Origin: Orlajensenia leifsoniae
Lineage (GTDB): Bacteria > Actinomycetota > Actinomycetes > Actinomycetales > Microbacteriaceae
Direction of reading: 5' to 3'
DNA: 64,000 nt
Assembly: GCF_004570845.1 (NCBI RefSeq)
Contig: NZ_SPQZ01000008.1
Coordinates: 1-64,000 of the forward strand
Position numbers and translations under genes: made by a program. Below, piece by piece: positions 1 to 11,486 of the stretch. How positions within the stretch are numbered: the first letter of the stretch is position 1; each line of letters opens with the position of its first letter. The notes beneath the pieces were generated by a model. That model was not told the DNA's origin and did not search any database. It saw only the letters and a list, made by a program, of their open reading frames with translations.

Positions 1-279
1 CGCGACGGCGGCTGCGCCTTCTGCGGCACGACCGGCAGCTACGCCGAAGCCCACCACCTCGCCTGGTGGGACCGCGACACCGGCCCCACCAACCTGAACA
101 ACGGGGTCCTGCTCTGCCGTACCGACCACCAACGCATCCACCACGACGGCTGGACCATCACCACCCACGCCGGACAAGTGTGGTTCACCCCACCACCCCA
201 CATCGACCCCACCCGCACACCCCGCCTCGGCGGACGCGCCCGCTTCGACTACACCCCCGACCAAGCCGACGGACCATGA
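1..279 (+). CDS. HNH endonuclease, C-terminal part (13E12/DUF222-type), cut at the window edge
   Basis: Frame 1 is open from the first base to a TGA at 277-279, giving 92 residues. The start lies outside the window. A zinc-binding C-x2-C (CAFC) is followed by H-H-L, then N-L-N-N-G-V-L-L-C and H-Q-R-I-H-H, which is the HNH nuclease fold as found at the C-terminus of the abundant actinobacterial DUF222/13E12 repeat proteins. These are often seen near mobile DNA, but no mobile element is visible here. The tail after the HNH domain is short and proline/arginine rich. Whether the upstream DUF222 part exists cannot be seen. Confidence 0.8.
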   Translation, partial: RDGGCAFCGTTGSYAEAHHLAWWDRDTGPTNLNNGVLLCRTDHQRIHHDGWTITTHAGQVWFTPPPHIDPTRTPRLGGRARFDYTPDQADGP

Positions 280-356
280 CGGAAGACAGAGGAGCGTACG
301 TCACGGCAGAGGCGCGTGCTTCAAGCACGGCCGAGGCGCAGCGTGCGCCGGATGCA

Positions 357-386
357 GAAGACGAAGACGAAGACGAAGGCGAAGGC
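357..386. repeat. Hexamer microsatellite (GAAGRC)5
   Basis: Three copies of GAAGAC are followed by two of GAAGGC in the intergenic stretch between the HNH gene and the HAD gene. The stretch 280-418 otherwise holds only a weak inverted repeat (CGTGC-TTCAA-GCACG). No gene is supported there. Confidence 0.7.
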
Positions 387-418
387 GAAACCCGAAGGAA
401 CGCTGCCGCCGGCGACTC

Positions 419-1174
419 CTACGCGTCGGCGAGGAGCCGCTCGATGACGTCGGCCGTGTCTTCCCAGCCGTGCACAGCCACGCACTCCACGCCGAGAGCC
501 TTCACCGGGTAGTCGTTGCCCGTCGGGTCGAGGCGGTCGCCCACGAAGAGCATGTCGTCGAGCGGCACTCCCGTGATCTCGGCGAGACGCTTCATCCCGA
601 AGGCCTTGTCGATTCCACGGCGGGTGATGTCGACGGAGGTCGAGCCGCCGCCGCGCACCTCGAGGTCGGGCAGTTCGGCCTGGGCCGCGTCGCGCAGGGC
701 GTTCTTCTTGTCGCCGGTGGGGTCCCAGGCGACCTTGGCCGCGACGGGTCCCGCCTGTCCGAGGGCCGAGAAGGTGATCTGCGATCCGCGGTCCTCGAGG
801 ATCGGGCCCCACGTCTCGGACTCCCAGTAGCCGAGACCCTTCGCCACGCGCTCGACGACCTCGAGCGCACGGTCGCGCTCATCCGTCGTCAGGTTCTCGG
901 CGTAGACCTGCGCCCACTCGCCGTCCTGGCGTCGGTAGTACTGCGTTCCGCAGGTGGGCATCAGGTGCAGGCGACCGAAGGTGGCCTCGTCTGCGATGGG
1001 CAGGTTGTCGAGCACCTGCGCGCGGAACTGGGCGATCTGGCCGCCCGAGATGATGCACACCTCGGTGCCGGCGAGCAGGCGCACGAGGACCTCGGCCATG
1101 CGCGGGTCGACCGGCGACTTGGACGGGGCGAGGGTGTCGTCGAGATCGAAGGCGACGAGTCTGGGCAGAGGCAT
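419..1174 (-). CDS. HAD-IIB hydrolase, phosphomannomutase-like
   Basis: The 251-residue protein carries all HAD motifs: D-L-D-D-T at residues 10-14 (nucleophile D10), S-G-G at 43-45, a lysine at 190 in R-G-I-D-K, and G-D-R-L-D-P-T-G-N-D at 212-221. This arrangement is typical of HAD-IIB enzymes of the eukaryotic-type phosphomannomutase/sugar phosphatase group. The ATG at 1174 is chosen because a GAAAGG ribosome-binding site lies just upstream and the HAD motif begins 10 residues later. An upstream extension has shadow-like composition. It is the last gene of a cluster with gmd, so it may supply mannose-1-phosphate for GDP-mannose. That role is inferred, and a plain sugar phosphatase is also possible. 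Confidence 0.75.
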   Translation of the reverse strand: MPLPRLVAFDLDDTLAPSKSPVDPRMAEVLVRLLAGTEVCIISGGQIAQFRAQVLDNLPIADEATFGRLHLMPTCGTQYYRRQDGEWAQVYAENLTTDERDRALEVVERVAKGLGYWESETWGPILEDRGSQITFSALGQAGPVAAKVAWDPTGDKKNALRDAAQAELPDLEVRGGGSTSVDITRRGIDKAFGMKRLAEITGVPLDDMLFVGDRLDPTGNDYPVKALGVECVAVHGWEDTADVIERLLADA

Positions 1175-1209
1175 GGTTGGTGCCTTTCGGGTGAAGGAGG
1201 AGCGGATGC

Positions 1210-1392
1210 TCACTCGGTCTGGCGGAGAAGCTCGAGGTCGTGGTCGACCATCGATGAGACCGGTTGTCTGACGTCGACAGTGCGGACCCAGCCGAGCTCG
1301 CGAAGCCGGGACGAGTCTCTCACGAGCTCCTGCGGATCCGCCGGGCTGTAGAGCACAGGATGGATCGCGTCCTGGCGGCTGGGCGCCGTCAT
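1210..1392 (-). CDS. 60-residue mini-protein resembling the C-terminus of a GDP-mannose dehydratase
   Basis: A short reading frame begins with ATG at 1392, overlapping the upstream glycosyltransferase stop by the ATGA tetranucleotide, so it is positioned for translational coupling. Its sequence (P-A-D-P-Q-E-L-V-R-D-S-S-R-L-R-E-L-G-W, then M-V-D-H-D-L-E-L-L-R near the end) looks like the last 50 residues of GDP-mannose 4,6-dehydratases or related SDR epimerases, which end in a similar G-W and M-V-x-x-D-L-E pattern. It has no Rossmann domain or catalytic residues. It could be a remnant of a second dehydratase gene that became coupled, or a genuine small protein. No database search could be run. 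Confidence 0.5.
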   Translation of the reverse strand: MTAPSRQDAIHPVLYSPADPQELVRDSSRLRELGWVRTVDVRQPVSSMVDHDLELLRQTE

Positions 1393-2507
1393 CGACGGGC
1401 CTCGGCCGTGCGCGCCGCCGCGGCGTAGGCGAGCAGGTGGGCGTCGAGGCAGTTCTCCCAGGTGAAGGTGGCTGCGTGGGCGACACCGAGAGCCGAGAGC
1501 CGCGGTGCGTCGGCGAGGGCCTGAAGGATTCCATCGGCGATCGACTCGGGCGAGAGCGGATCGAACAACACCGCGGCGTCGCCGACCACCTCGGGGATCG
1601 AACCGGCGTTGGAGGCGGCGACAGGACATCCGGATGCCATGGCCTCGAGAGGCGGGAGGCCGAAGCCCTCGTAGAGGCTCGGGAAGGCGAGCACTCCCGC
1701 GGCGCGGAACAGGCCGGTCAGTTCTTCCTCGGGCACCAGGCCGCGCCGATCGACCCAGTCGGGCAGCACGCCGAGGGAGTCGAGGCCGCCTCCGGTCAGT
1801 ACCAGCCGCAATGTCGGGTTGGTCGTTCTGGCGATCGTCATAGCCTCGATGAGCCGACCGTGATTCTTGTGCGCCCAACCGCGAGCCGGATAGAGCACGA
1901 AGTTCTCGCGCTCGCCGAGGTTTGGAGTGAAGCGCGCACTATCGACCCCGAGGTGGGCGACGTGGATCTTCTCGGCGTCGAGTCCGAGAAGGTCGATCAT
2001 GCGGCTCTTCGCGAAGTGGCTGATCGTGACCACGGCATCGGCCTTGCGGGCGAAGCCCTCGTATGCGCTACGGCGGTAGAGCAGCTCCGCCCGGCTGAAC
2101 AGCCGCGGCAGGTCGAGGTGCTGCAGATCGTGCAGGGACTGGACGGTCGCCTGTCGTCGAGCCGGCCTCGGAGCTGGGACGGTGAAGGGGAAGTGCACGA
2201 CATCGGACTCGCCCATCAGACGACGAAGTGCGGGGCCGCGCCTGGTGAGGGCTGCCATCGTCCGCAGCCGGTCGGTCGTCGAATGCCCGCTCGGCAGACC
2301 GCTAATGATTCGTTCGGGCAGGCCTTCACCGGATCCGGCCGCGGAGGCCGGCAGGTACGCCGTGGCGGCGACAGCCGAAGTCTTCGCGAGCTGCCCCGCG
2401 ATCGCTCGTGCGTACGTCTCGCTCCCACCCATGCCCCCTGGCACGAAAGTGAGCATGGACAGCGCAACCCGGATCGGTCCAGCCGACCCACCGGGCTCAG
2501 TGCTCAC
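1389..2507 (-). CDS. Glycosyltransferase family 4 (GT-B)
   Basis: This 372-residue protein starts at a GTG (2507) that overlaps the gmd stop codon as GTGA. A glycine-rich P-G-G-M-G-G-S-E-T loop near residues 23-31 is the usual N-terminal nucleotide-sugar/acceptor loop of GT4. The C-terminal half has the donor-binding [14 protein letters not shown] motif at about 280-293. It probably transfers a nucleotide-activated sugar to a lipid-linked glycan at the cytoplasmic face. Being coupled to gmd, it is a reasonable candidate for a mannosyl- or fucosyltransferase, but the donor cannot be read from sequence. Confidence 0.85.
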   Translation of the reverse strand: MSTEPGGSAGPIRVALSMLTFVPGGMGGSETYARAIAGQLAKTSAVAATAYLPASAAGSGEGLPERIISGLPSGHSTTDRLRTMAALTRRGPALRRLMGESDVVHFPFTVPAPRPARRQATVQSLHDLQHLDLPRLFSRAELLYRRSAYEGFARKADAVVTISHFAKSRMIDLLGLDAEKIHVAHLGVDSARFTPNLGERENFVLYPARGWAHKNHGRLIEAMTIARTTNPTLRLVLTGGGLDSLGVLPDWVDRRGLVPEEELTGLFRAAGVLAFPSLYEGFGLPPLEAMASGCPVAASNAGSIPEVVGDAAVLFDPLSPESIADGILQALADAPRLSALGVAHAATFTWENCLDAHLLAYAAAARTAEARR

Positions 2508-3532
2508 GCGAACGTGACTCGATCGATCCACGGCGTCCCGCCGGCCTCGAGGGCGGCGATGTCGGCGTCGACCATGATGCGGGCGAGCTCGGGGGTGAGA
2601 ACCTGCGGCACCCATCCGAGGAGCTCCTCCGCCTTCGCGGCACTGCCGACGAGGGCGTCGACCTCGGTCGGGCGCAGGTAGCGCTCGTCGAAGCGCACGT
2701 ACTTCTCCCAGTCCAGCCCCACGTGCTCGAACGAGAGCTGCAGGAAGTCGCGCACGGTGTAGTTCGTGCCGGTGGCCACGACGTAGTCGGTGGGCTCGTC
2801 GTGCTGCAGCATCCGCCACATGGCCTCGACGTACTCGGGGGCGTAGCCCCAGTCGCGCACCGCGTCGAGATTGCCCATGAAGAGCTCCGACTGCGTGCCG
2901 GCCGCGATGCGTGCCACGGCACGGGTGATCTTGCGCGTCACGAAGGTGTCGCCGCGCCGCGGGGACTCGTGGTTGAACAGGATGCCGTTGACGGCGAACA
3001 TGCCGTAGGCCTCGCGGTAGTTGCGCGTGATCCAGTAGGAGTAGACCTTTGCGACGCCGTACGGTGAGCGCGGCCAGAACGGGGTGTCCTCGTTCTGCGG
3101 CGGCGGGGTGGCGCCGAACATCTCGGAGCTCGACGCCTGGTAGAAGCGGCAGTGCAGGCCGGTCATGCGGATGGCCTCGAGCAGGCGCGTCGAGCCGAGG
3201 CCCGTGGTGTCACCGGTGTACTCGGGCTCGTCGAAGCTCACGCGCACGTGCGACTGCGCGGCGAGGTTGTAGACCTCGTCGGGCTTGATCTGGTCGAGCA
3301 GCGTGACGAGGCGGGATCCGTCGGTCAGGTCGCCGTAGTGCAGGAACAGGCGGGCGCCCGATTCGTGCGGGTCCTGGTAGACGTGGTCGATCCGGCTCGT
3401 GTTGATGGTCGACGAGCGGCGGATGAGGCCGTGCACCTCGTAGCCCTTGGAGAGCAGCAGCTCAGCCAGATAGCTGCCGTCCTGTCCGGTGATGCCGGTG
3501 ATGAGCGCGCGCTTGGTCTGGCCTTCGGTCAT
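2504..3532 (-). CDS. gmd: GDP-mannose 4,6-dehydratase
   Basis: The enzyme converts GDP-D-mannose to GDP-4-keto-6-deoxy-D-mannose. The 342 residues show the NADP-binding G-I-T-G-Q-D-G (13-19), S-S-S-E-M-F-G at 134-140 and the Y158-x3-K162 catalytic pair of extended SDR proteins. The region around N-x-T-S-R-I-D matches the gmd tetramerisation/NADP segment. ATG 3532 is used because homologous sequence begins there. A 14-residue upstream extension lacks a ribosome-binding site. It is the first gene of the minus-strand set gmd - GT4 - mini-protein - HAD, all overlapping or close. fcl, its usual partner, is on the other strand 1 kb away. Confidence 0.95.
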   Translation of the reverse strand: MTEGQTKRALITGITGQDGSYLAELLLSKGYEVHGLIRRSSTINTSRIDHVYQDPHESGARLFLHYGDLTDGSRLVTLLDQIKPDEVYNLAAQSHVRVSFDEPEYTGDTTGLGSTRLLEAIRMTGLHCRFYQASSSEMFGATPPPQNEDTPFWPRSPYGVAKVYSYWITRNYREAYGMFAVNGILFNHESPRRGDTFVTRKITRAVARIAAGTQSELFMGNLDAVRDWGYAPEYVEAMWRMLQHDEPTDYVVATGTNYTVRDFLQLSFEHVGLDWEKYVRFDERYLRPTEVDALVGSAAKAEELLGWVPQVLTPELARIMVDADIAALEAGGTPWIDRVTFA

Positions 3533-3604
3533 GAGGGTGTTACTCCACGTGGGGTGTAGAGGGCGCCGCGTCATACGGGCGTCCGGTCAGACGAAATCGC
3601 TGCC

Positions 3605-3610
3605 AGCCTA
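3605..3610 (-). promoter_or_regulatory. Candidate -10 box TAGGCT for gmd
   Basis: TAGGCT on the minus strand, about 70 bases before the gmd start. It has the same form as the -10 boxes found elsewhere in the window. No convincing -35 element was found. Confidence 0.35.
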
Positions 3611-3648
3611 GCGCAGCGCATTTCACTCGGGTTCGGTACGGCGCGGTG

Positions 3649-4458
3649 CTATTCCACGCCGACGGATGCCGCGGACGCGGCGATCTTGCGTGCCTGGTGG
3701 CTCACGCGCTTGGCCGCGTAGGCCGACGCCCACCGCCAGGGCAGGTGCCACAGCGGGCTGATGGGCTGCAGCACCTTGGGGAGGTGCCGACGTTTGACGG
3801 ACTCGGCCTCGAGGCTCGAGTTGAGTCGGCCGGCCACGGTGAGCGAATCGGGGTGCCAGCGGAAGGCCGACACAGTCTCACGGGTGTAGGCGAACGACCC
3901 GGCGCTCCGCAGGGTGAGGAAGGCGTCCAGGTCCATGGCGTACTTGAGCTTCGGGTCGAAGCCGCCGATGCCCTGCAGGGCGTCGAGCCTGATCATGGTT
4001 CCGGGGTGCGGAATGAGGTCGGGACCCCACGGCAGCAGGATCTGCGCGAGCCTGCCCGCGTTGCTGGTGGCGATGGTGGCGCCCTGCGGGTCGATGTAGT
4101 CGCAGCCGCCGTAGGCGAGCACGGCCTTCGGGTTCGCCTCGAGCAGGCCCTGCAGCTTCGCGAGCCCGCCGGGACGGAACAGGTCGTCGTCGCCGATCCA
4201 GGCGTAGTACTGCTCGTCGGTGCGCTGGGCGAGTCCGCAGTTGATGGCGTCGGAGATGCCGGTCTTGGGGTCGTCGACGACCACGGCTCCGGCCTCGACG
4301 GCCATCGCGCGGGCCGTGTGGGCTGCGGCGGGAAGCACGACGACGAGCGTGAGCTTCGTCGTGAGGCGCTGCTCGGCGACGGTCTTCAGCGTGACGGCGA
4401 GCATGTCGATGCGGTCACCGAGCGTGGGCAGGATGACGAGGACGTCGGCGTGGGGCAT
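3649..4458 (-). CDS. Glycosyltransferase family 2
   Basis: This 269-residue GT-A protein opens with a hydrophobic strand (V-L-V-I-L-P-T) and carries the metal-binding acidic cluster G-D-D-D-L at 89-93 inside W-I-G-D-D-D-L-F. A further G-G-F-D-P-K-L-K-Y-A-M-D-L-D-A motif follows, like the acceptor/base segment of GT2 enzymes, and the C-terminus is basic (K-R-V-S-H-Q-A-R-K), suiting membrane association. It stands alone on the minus strand with fcl divergent from it. A GAAAG ribosome-binding site precedes the ATG. Donor and acceptor are unknown. Confidence 0.85.
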   Translation of the reverse strand: MPHADVLVILPTLGDRIDMLAVTLKTVAEQRLTTKLTLVVVLPAAAHTARAMAVEAGAVVVDDPKTGISDAINCGLAQRTDEQYYAWIGDDDLFRPGGLAKLQGLLEANPKAVLAYGGCDYIDPQGATIATSNAGRLAQILLPWGPDLIPHPGTMIRLDALQGIGGFDPKLKYAMDLDAFLTLRSAGSFAYTRETVSAFRWHPDSLTVAGRLNSSLEAESVKRRHLPKVLQPISPLWHLPWRWASAYAAKRVSHQARKIAASAASVGVE

Positions 4459-4586
4459 CGTGGCTGTGCTTTCGCGTTTCGAGGGATTGCTAGCATGCAG
4501 GGACGAGATGATCGCGCCTGAGCGGAATTCTCGTGGCGGATGACGAGTTGCATCCGGAACACCACGATCAAGCGAGTATAACGACT

Positions 4587-5549
4587 ATGAATTCACCCCA
4601 GGCTCTCGACCGTTCCTCGCGCGTCTACATCGCCGGGCACCGCGGCATGGTGGGCTCGGCCATCTGGCGCCACCTCGAGAACGAGGGCTTCACCGACCTC
4701 GTCGGAGCCACCTCGAGCGAGGTCGACCTGCGTGATCGCAACGCCGTCTTCGACTACGTCACCAGCGTCAAGCCCGACGTCGTCATCGACGCGGCAGCCA
4801 GGGTCGGCGGAATCCTCGCGAACAACACCTACCCGGCATCGTTCCTGAGCGACAACCTGCAGATCCAGGTCAACATCATGGATGCGGCCAACGAGGCCGA
4901 GGTCGACCGCCTGCTGTTCCTCGGCTCGTCGTGCATCTACCCCAAGTTCGCCGAACAGCCGATCAAGGAATCCTCGCTGCTCACGGGCATCCTGGAGCCC
5001 ACGAACGACGCCTACGCCATCGCCAAGATCGCCGGGATCATGCAGGTGCAGGCCACCCGCCGACAGTACGGCCGCCGCTGGATCTCTGCGATGCCCACGA
5101 ACCTCTACGGCCCCGGCGACAACTTCCACCCCGAGCACTCCCACGTGCTCCCGGCGCTCGTACGTCGCTTCCACGAGGCAGCGGAGTCCGGAGCCGACGA
5201 CGTCGTGATCTGGGGCAGCGGAACGCCGCGCCGCGAGTTCCTCTACGTCGAGGACCTGGCTGCAGCATCGCTGTTCCTGCTCGAGAACTACGACTCCCCC
5301 GAGACCATCAACGTCGGCGTCGGCCTCGATGCCCCGATCCGCGAGATCGCCGAGCGCGTCGCCGCGACCGTCGGCTACACCGGCAGCATCTCGCAGGACA
5401 CGTCGAAGCCCGACGGCACCCCGCGGAAGCTCCTCGACGTCTCCCGCCTGCACGACCTGGGCTGGGAAGCCCCCACCGGGCTCGACGACGGCCTCGAGCG
5501 CACCTACGCGTGGTACCTCGAGAACATCGACGCGTTGCGGAGCAAGTGA
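4587..5549 (+). CDS. fcl: GDP-L-fucose synthase
   Basis: This 320-residue SDR epimerase-reductase converts GDP-4-keto-6-deoxymannose to GDP-L-fucose. It shows G-H-R-G-M-V-G at 17-23 (NADP loop), the family-specific L-G-S-S-C-I-Y-P-K at 112-120 and the catalytic Y143-x3-K147. With gmd it completes GDP-fucose synthesis from GDP-mannose. ATG 4587 matches the family start. No clear ribosome-binding site exists, and a TATAAC sequence ends five bases upstream, so the mRNA may be nearly leaderless. The stop codon directly abuts the ATG of the next gene. Confidence 0.95.
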   Translation: MNSPQALDRSSRVYIAGHRGMVGSAIWRHLENEGFTDLVGATSSEVDLRDRNAVFDYVTSVKPDVVIDAAARVGGILANNTYPASFLSDNLQIQVNIMDAANEAEVDRLLFLGSSCIYPKFAEQPIKESSLLTGILEPTNDAYAIAKIAGIMQVQATRRQYGRRWISAMPTNLYGPGDNFHPEHSHVLPALVRRFHEAAESGADDVVIWGSGTPRREFLYVEDLAAASLFLLENYDSPETINVGVGLDAPIREIAERVAATVGYTGSISQDTSKPDGTPRKLLDVSRLHDLGWEAPTGLDDGLERTYAWYLENIDALRSK

Positions 5550-6305
5550 ATGGCGGACAGCCCGATCAGCGACCGCATCGCCCGCACCCTCGTGGTGCTC
5601 CCCGCCCTCAATGAGGAGGGGGCCGTCGGTGAGGTCGTGGCCGAGGTCCTGCGCTCGAACCCGGGCATCAGCTGCCTCGTCGTCGACGACGGGTCGACAG
5701 ACGACACAGCCGGCGTCGCCGCGCGTGCGGGTGCCCATGTCGCCAGGCTGCCGTTCAACATCGGCGTCGGCGGGGCGATGCGCCTCGGCTTCAACTACGC
5801 GATCGAGAACGGATTCTCGACGGTCATTCAGGTCGACGCCGACGGGCAGCACGACCCGTCGGAGATCCCCGAGCTGCTGCAGGAGCTCGAGGGCGCAGAT
5901 CTGGTGCTCGGCGCCCGCTTCGCCGGCAAGGGCGAGTACGACGCCAGCGGCCCCCGCCGCTGGGCGATGGTGCTGCTCTCGCGCATCCTGAGCCGCGTCG
6001 CCGGCACGAAGCTCACCGACACGACGTCGGGATTCCGGGCGACCGGGCCGCGCGCCGTCGTGCTGTTCGCCGAGCACTACCCGTCGGAGTACCTCGGCGA
6101 CACCGTGGAGTCGCTCGTGATCGCCGCCCGCTCGGGCTGCGTCATCCGCCAGGTCCCCGTGGCCATGCGTCCGCGCGCCGCAGGAACCCCGTCGCACAAC
6201 CCGCTGAAGGCGGCCACCTACCTCGGCCGGGCCATGATGGCCCTGGTCTTCGCCCTGATGCGACCCCCGATCGCCCTCACCACCGGGAGCATCGACAACC
6301 GATGA
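5550..6305 (+). CDS. Polyprenyl-phosphate glycosyltransferase (GT2, DPM1/GtrB-like)
   Basis: The 251-residue protein has L-P-A-L-N-E-E near 18-23, V-V-D-D-G-S-T-D-D-T at 44-53 and V-D-A-D-G-Q-H at 95-101, the pattern of dolichol-phosphate-mannose-synthase-like enzymes that make undecaprenyl-phosphate sugars at the inner membrane face. It has no C-terminal membrane pair and is coupled by an ATGA overlap to a small DUF2304 membrane protein, which probably supplies the membrane function. A paralogous pair lies at 35241-36307. The sugar is unknown. Confidence 0.88.
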   Translation: MADSPISDRIARTLVVLPALNEEGAVGEVVAEVLRSNPGISCLVVDDGSTDDTAGVAARAGAHVARLPFNIGVGGAMRLGFNYAIENGFSTVIQVDADGQHDPSEIPELLQELEGADLVLGARFAGKGEYDASGPRRWAMVLLSRILSRVAGTKLTDTTSGFRATGPRAVVLFAEHYPSEYLGDTVESLVIAARSGCVIRQVPVAMRPRAAGTPSHNPLKAATYLGRAMMALVFALMRPPIALTTGSIDNR

Positions 6306-6694
6306 GTCTTGCGAGCTACATCCTCGGCATCCTCGCCGCCCTCATCACGCTGGGTGTCGTCATCGAGATGCTCCGTCGTCGGCGCCTACGCGAACGGCAC
6401 GCCATCTGGTGGCTGATCGCCGGCGTGCTGGCGCTCGTCGTCGGCGTCTTCCCGGGAGTGCTGGCCTGGGCGGCCGAGGTCGTCGGTGTCGCGGTGCCGA
6501 CGAACCTCATCTTCTTCGTGAGCGTGGCGATCCTGTTCCTGGTCTGCCTACAGCACAGTTCGGAGCTCACAGCTCTCGAGTCGCAGTCGCGCATCCTCGC
6601 ACAGCGCACCGCCCTGCTGACGCTCCGCATCGAGGACCTCGAGAAGGCGGCTCAGGCCTCGCCGCCGGCGCCGCCGACCTCGCCCGTCGACTGA
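6302..6694 (+). CDS. DUF2304 membrane protein
   Basis: This 130-residue protein has three predicted membrane helices (about 4-22, 36-58 and 66-83) and then a cytoplasmic amphipathic stretch (about 88-116) that could form a coiled coil. The tail is proline rich. It fits the DUF2304 family, usually found directly after a DPM1/GtrB-like glycosyltransferase, as here (4-bp overlap). A role as membrane anchor or lipid-sugar flipping partner is inferred. Its last 43 bases overlap the 3' end of the convergent flippase gene. Confidence 0.85.
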   Translation: MSLASYILGILAALITLGVVIEMLRRRRLRERHAIWWLIAGVLALVVGVFPGVLAWAAEVVGVAVPTNLIFFVSVAILFLVCLQHSSELTALESQSRILAQRTALLTLRIEDLEKAAQASPPAPPTSPVD

Positions 6695-8003
6695 GCAGCG
6701 GCATCCGTCGCGGCAGGCCCGTCGAGCACCTCGTCGCGGGGATCGATCGGTCCGGGATGCCGTGAGGCGATGGTGTGCACGATGACGCCGATGATCGGAC
6801 CGACGGCGAGCGACAGGACCATGCGCTCCTCGATCGCCAGCGGGACCAGCAGCAGGCCGATGGTCGTGACCGCCGCGACGACCCAGCCCGCGGTGTAGGC
6901 GCCGTGGCGCCCCCGCGCGAGAGTGAGCGGGCCGCTAACGCACAGGATGCCCAGCACCCCACTGGTGGCGACCAGTCCGGCAACGGTCCAGCCGTCGAGG
7001 TGGTACGCGGGCCACAGGGCGTCGAGCACCGCAGGCACCACGAACGCGGCGATCACGGCGAGCACGGCGGCGACGAGGGCGATGAGCAGCGCGAGCCTGA
7101 CGAACAGCCTGTAGGCGTGCGCGGCGTTGTCGCGGAACCGCACGACGAGGAAGCTCTGCAGCGACAGCACGACGATGACGAGAGGCGCCCGCACCAGGGA
7201 GATGCCGAACACGAGGGCGCCGAGCCTGGCGGCGGGAACCCCGACGGACGTCGCGCTGAGCAGCAGGGGGTATCCGCTGATCAGGATGCCCGTCGACACC
7301 GATGCCGCCAGAGTGCGCGCGATGTTCCAGGTGAGGCGGCGCGGACCCACGTCGAGCTGCGAGCGACCGCGCACCTGGCGACGCAGGAACCACCAGAGCA
7401 CGAGCGGCGTGATCGGGAACGGCAGCACGACGGCCCACATGAGCTCGGAGATGCCGCCGCCGGCCAGGATGACGATGACGACGCCCACCAGGCGCAGCAC
7501 GCCGTCGATCGAGATCATGAGGCCGATGGCCGGCCACAGCGACAACCCGTAGAGGGTGCCGGCGAGCACGGCGACGACGACGTAGCTCGCTGTGCCGAGG
7601 GCTATGGCCAGGGCGGGGGTGACGCCCTCCCCCGGGATCAGTGCCGTGATGAACGGCGCCGCCGCCAGCACGACGACCGCCGTGATGGCGGCGACGGATG
7701 CCGCGAACCGTCCGGCGAGCGGGAAGCGCGGCCCGAGCCCGGCATCGGCGGGCCGGGGATGCGTTCCGCGCGTGATCTCCTGCTGCAGGCCGGAGAGGGC
7801 CGCGATGACGAGGTAGAGCGTCGACCAGAACACGGCGAAACCCGCGTACTCGGCGGGCGGGCGCGTGGCGCCGACCAGCGTGGTGACCAGGTAGCCGCTG
7901 GCTCCTGCCACGACCGTCGCGGCCAGGATCGGAGTCGCTCCCGAGAGCAGGGCCCGCCGCAGCCGTCCACCACCGGAGGTCGCGTCAGGAGCCGGGTCCG
8001 GGG

Positions 8004-8013
<10 letters not shown>
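6652..8013 (-). CDS. Wzx-like polysaccharide flippase/oligosaccharide transporter
   Basis: A very hydrophobic protein of 453 residues with about twelve predicted membrane helices, starting with a G-A-S-G-Y-L-V-T-T-L-V-G helix in the manner of MOP/MATE-superfamily polysaccharide flippases. ATG 8013 overlaps the upstream gene by 10 bp. An in-frame GTG at 8007 would give a 4-bp GTGA overlap and is an equally good start. It probably moves lipid-linked glycan across the membrane. The C-terminus is a cytoplasmic acidic/alanine-rich tail whose coding DNA overlaps the convergent DUF2304 gene by 43 bp. Confidence 0.75.
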
Positions 8014-11451
<3,438 letters not shown>

Positions 11452-11486
11452 GCTCCACCCTTCCCCGAACCCCAGAGGATCCATCA

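Noticed and set aside
1393-1534. N-terminal extension of the HAD protein to 371 residues
   Set aside because: The extra 120 residues overlap the 60-residue gene and glycosyltransferase end in another frame and precede the normal HAD start.
4548-4582. TTGCAT and TATAAC as a -35/-10 promoter for fcl
   Set aside because: The spacer would be 23 bp, too long for a sigma-70-type promoter; TATAAC alone is mentioned only as a possible near-leaderless signal.
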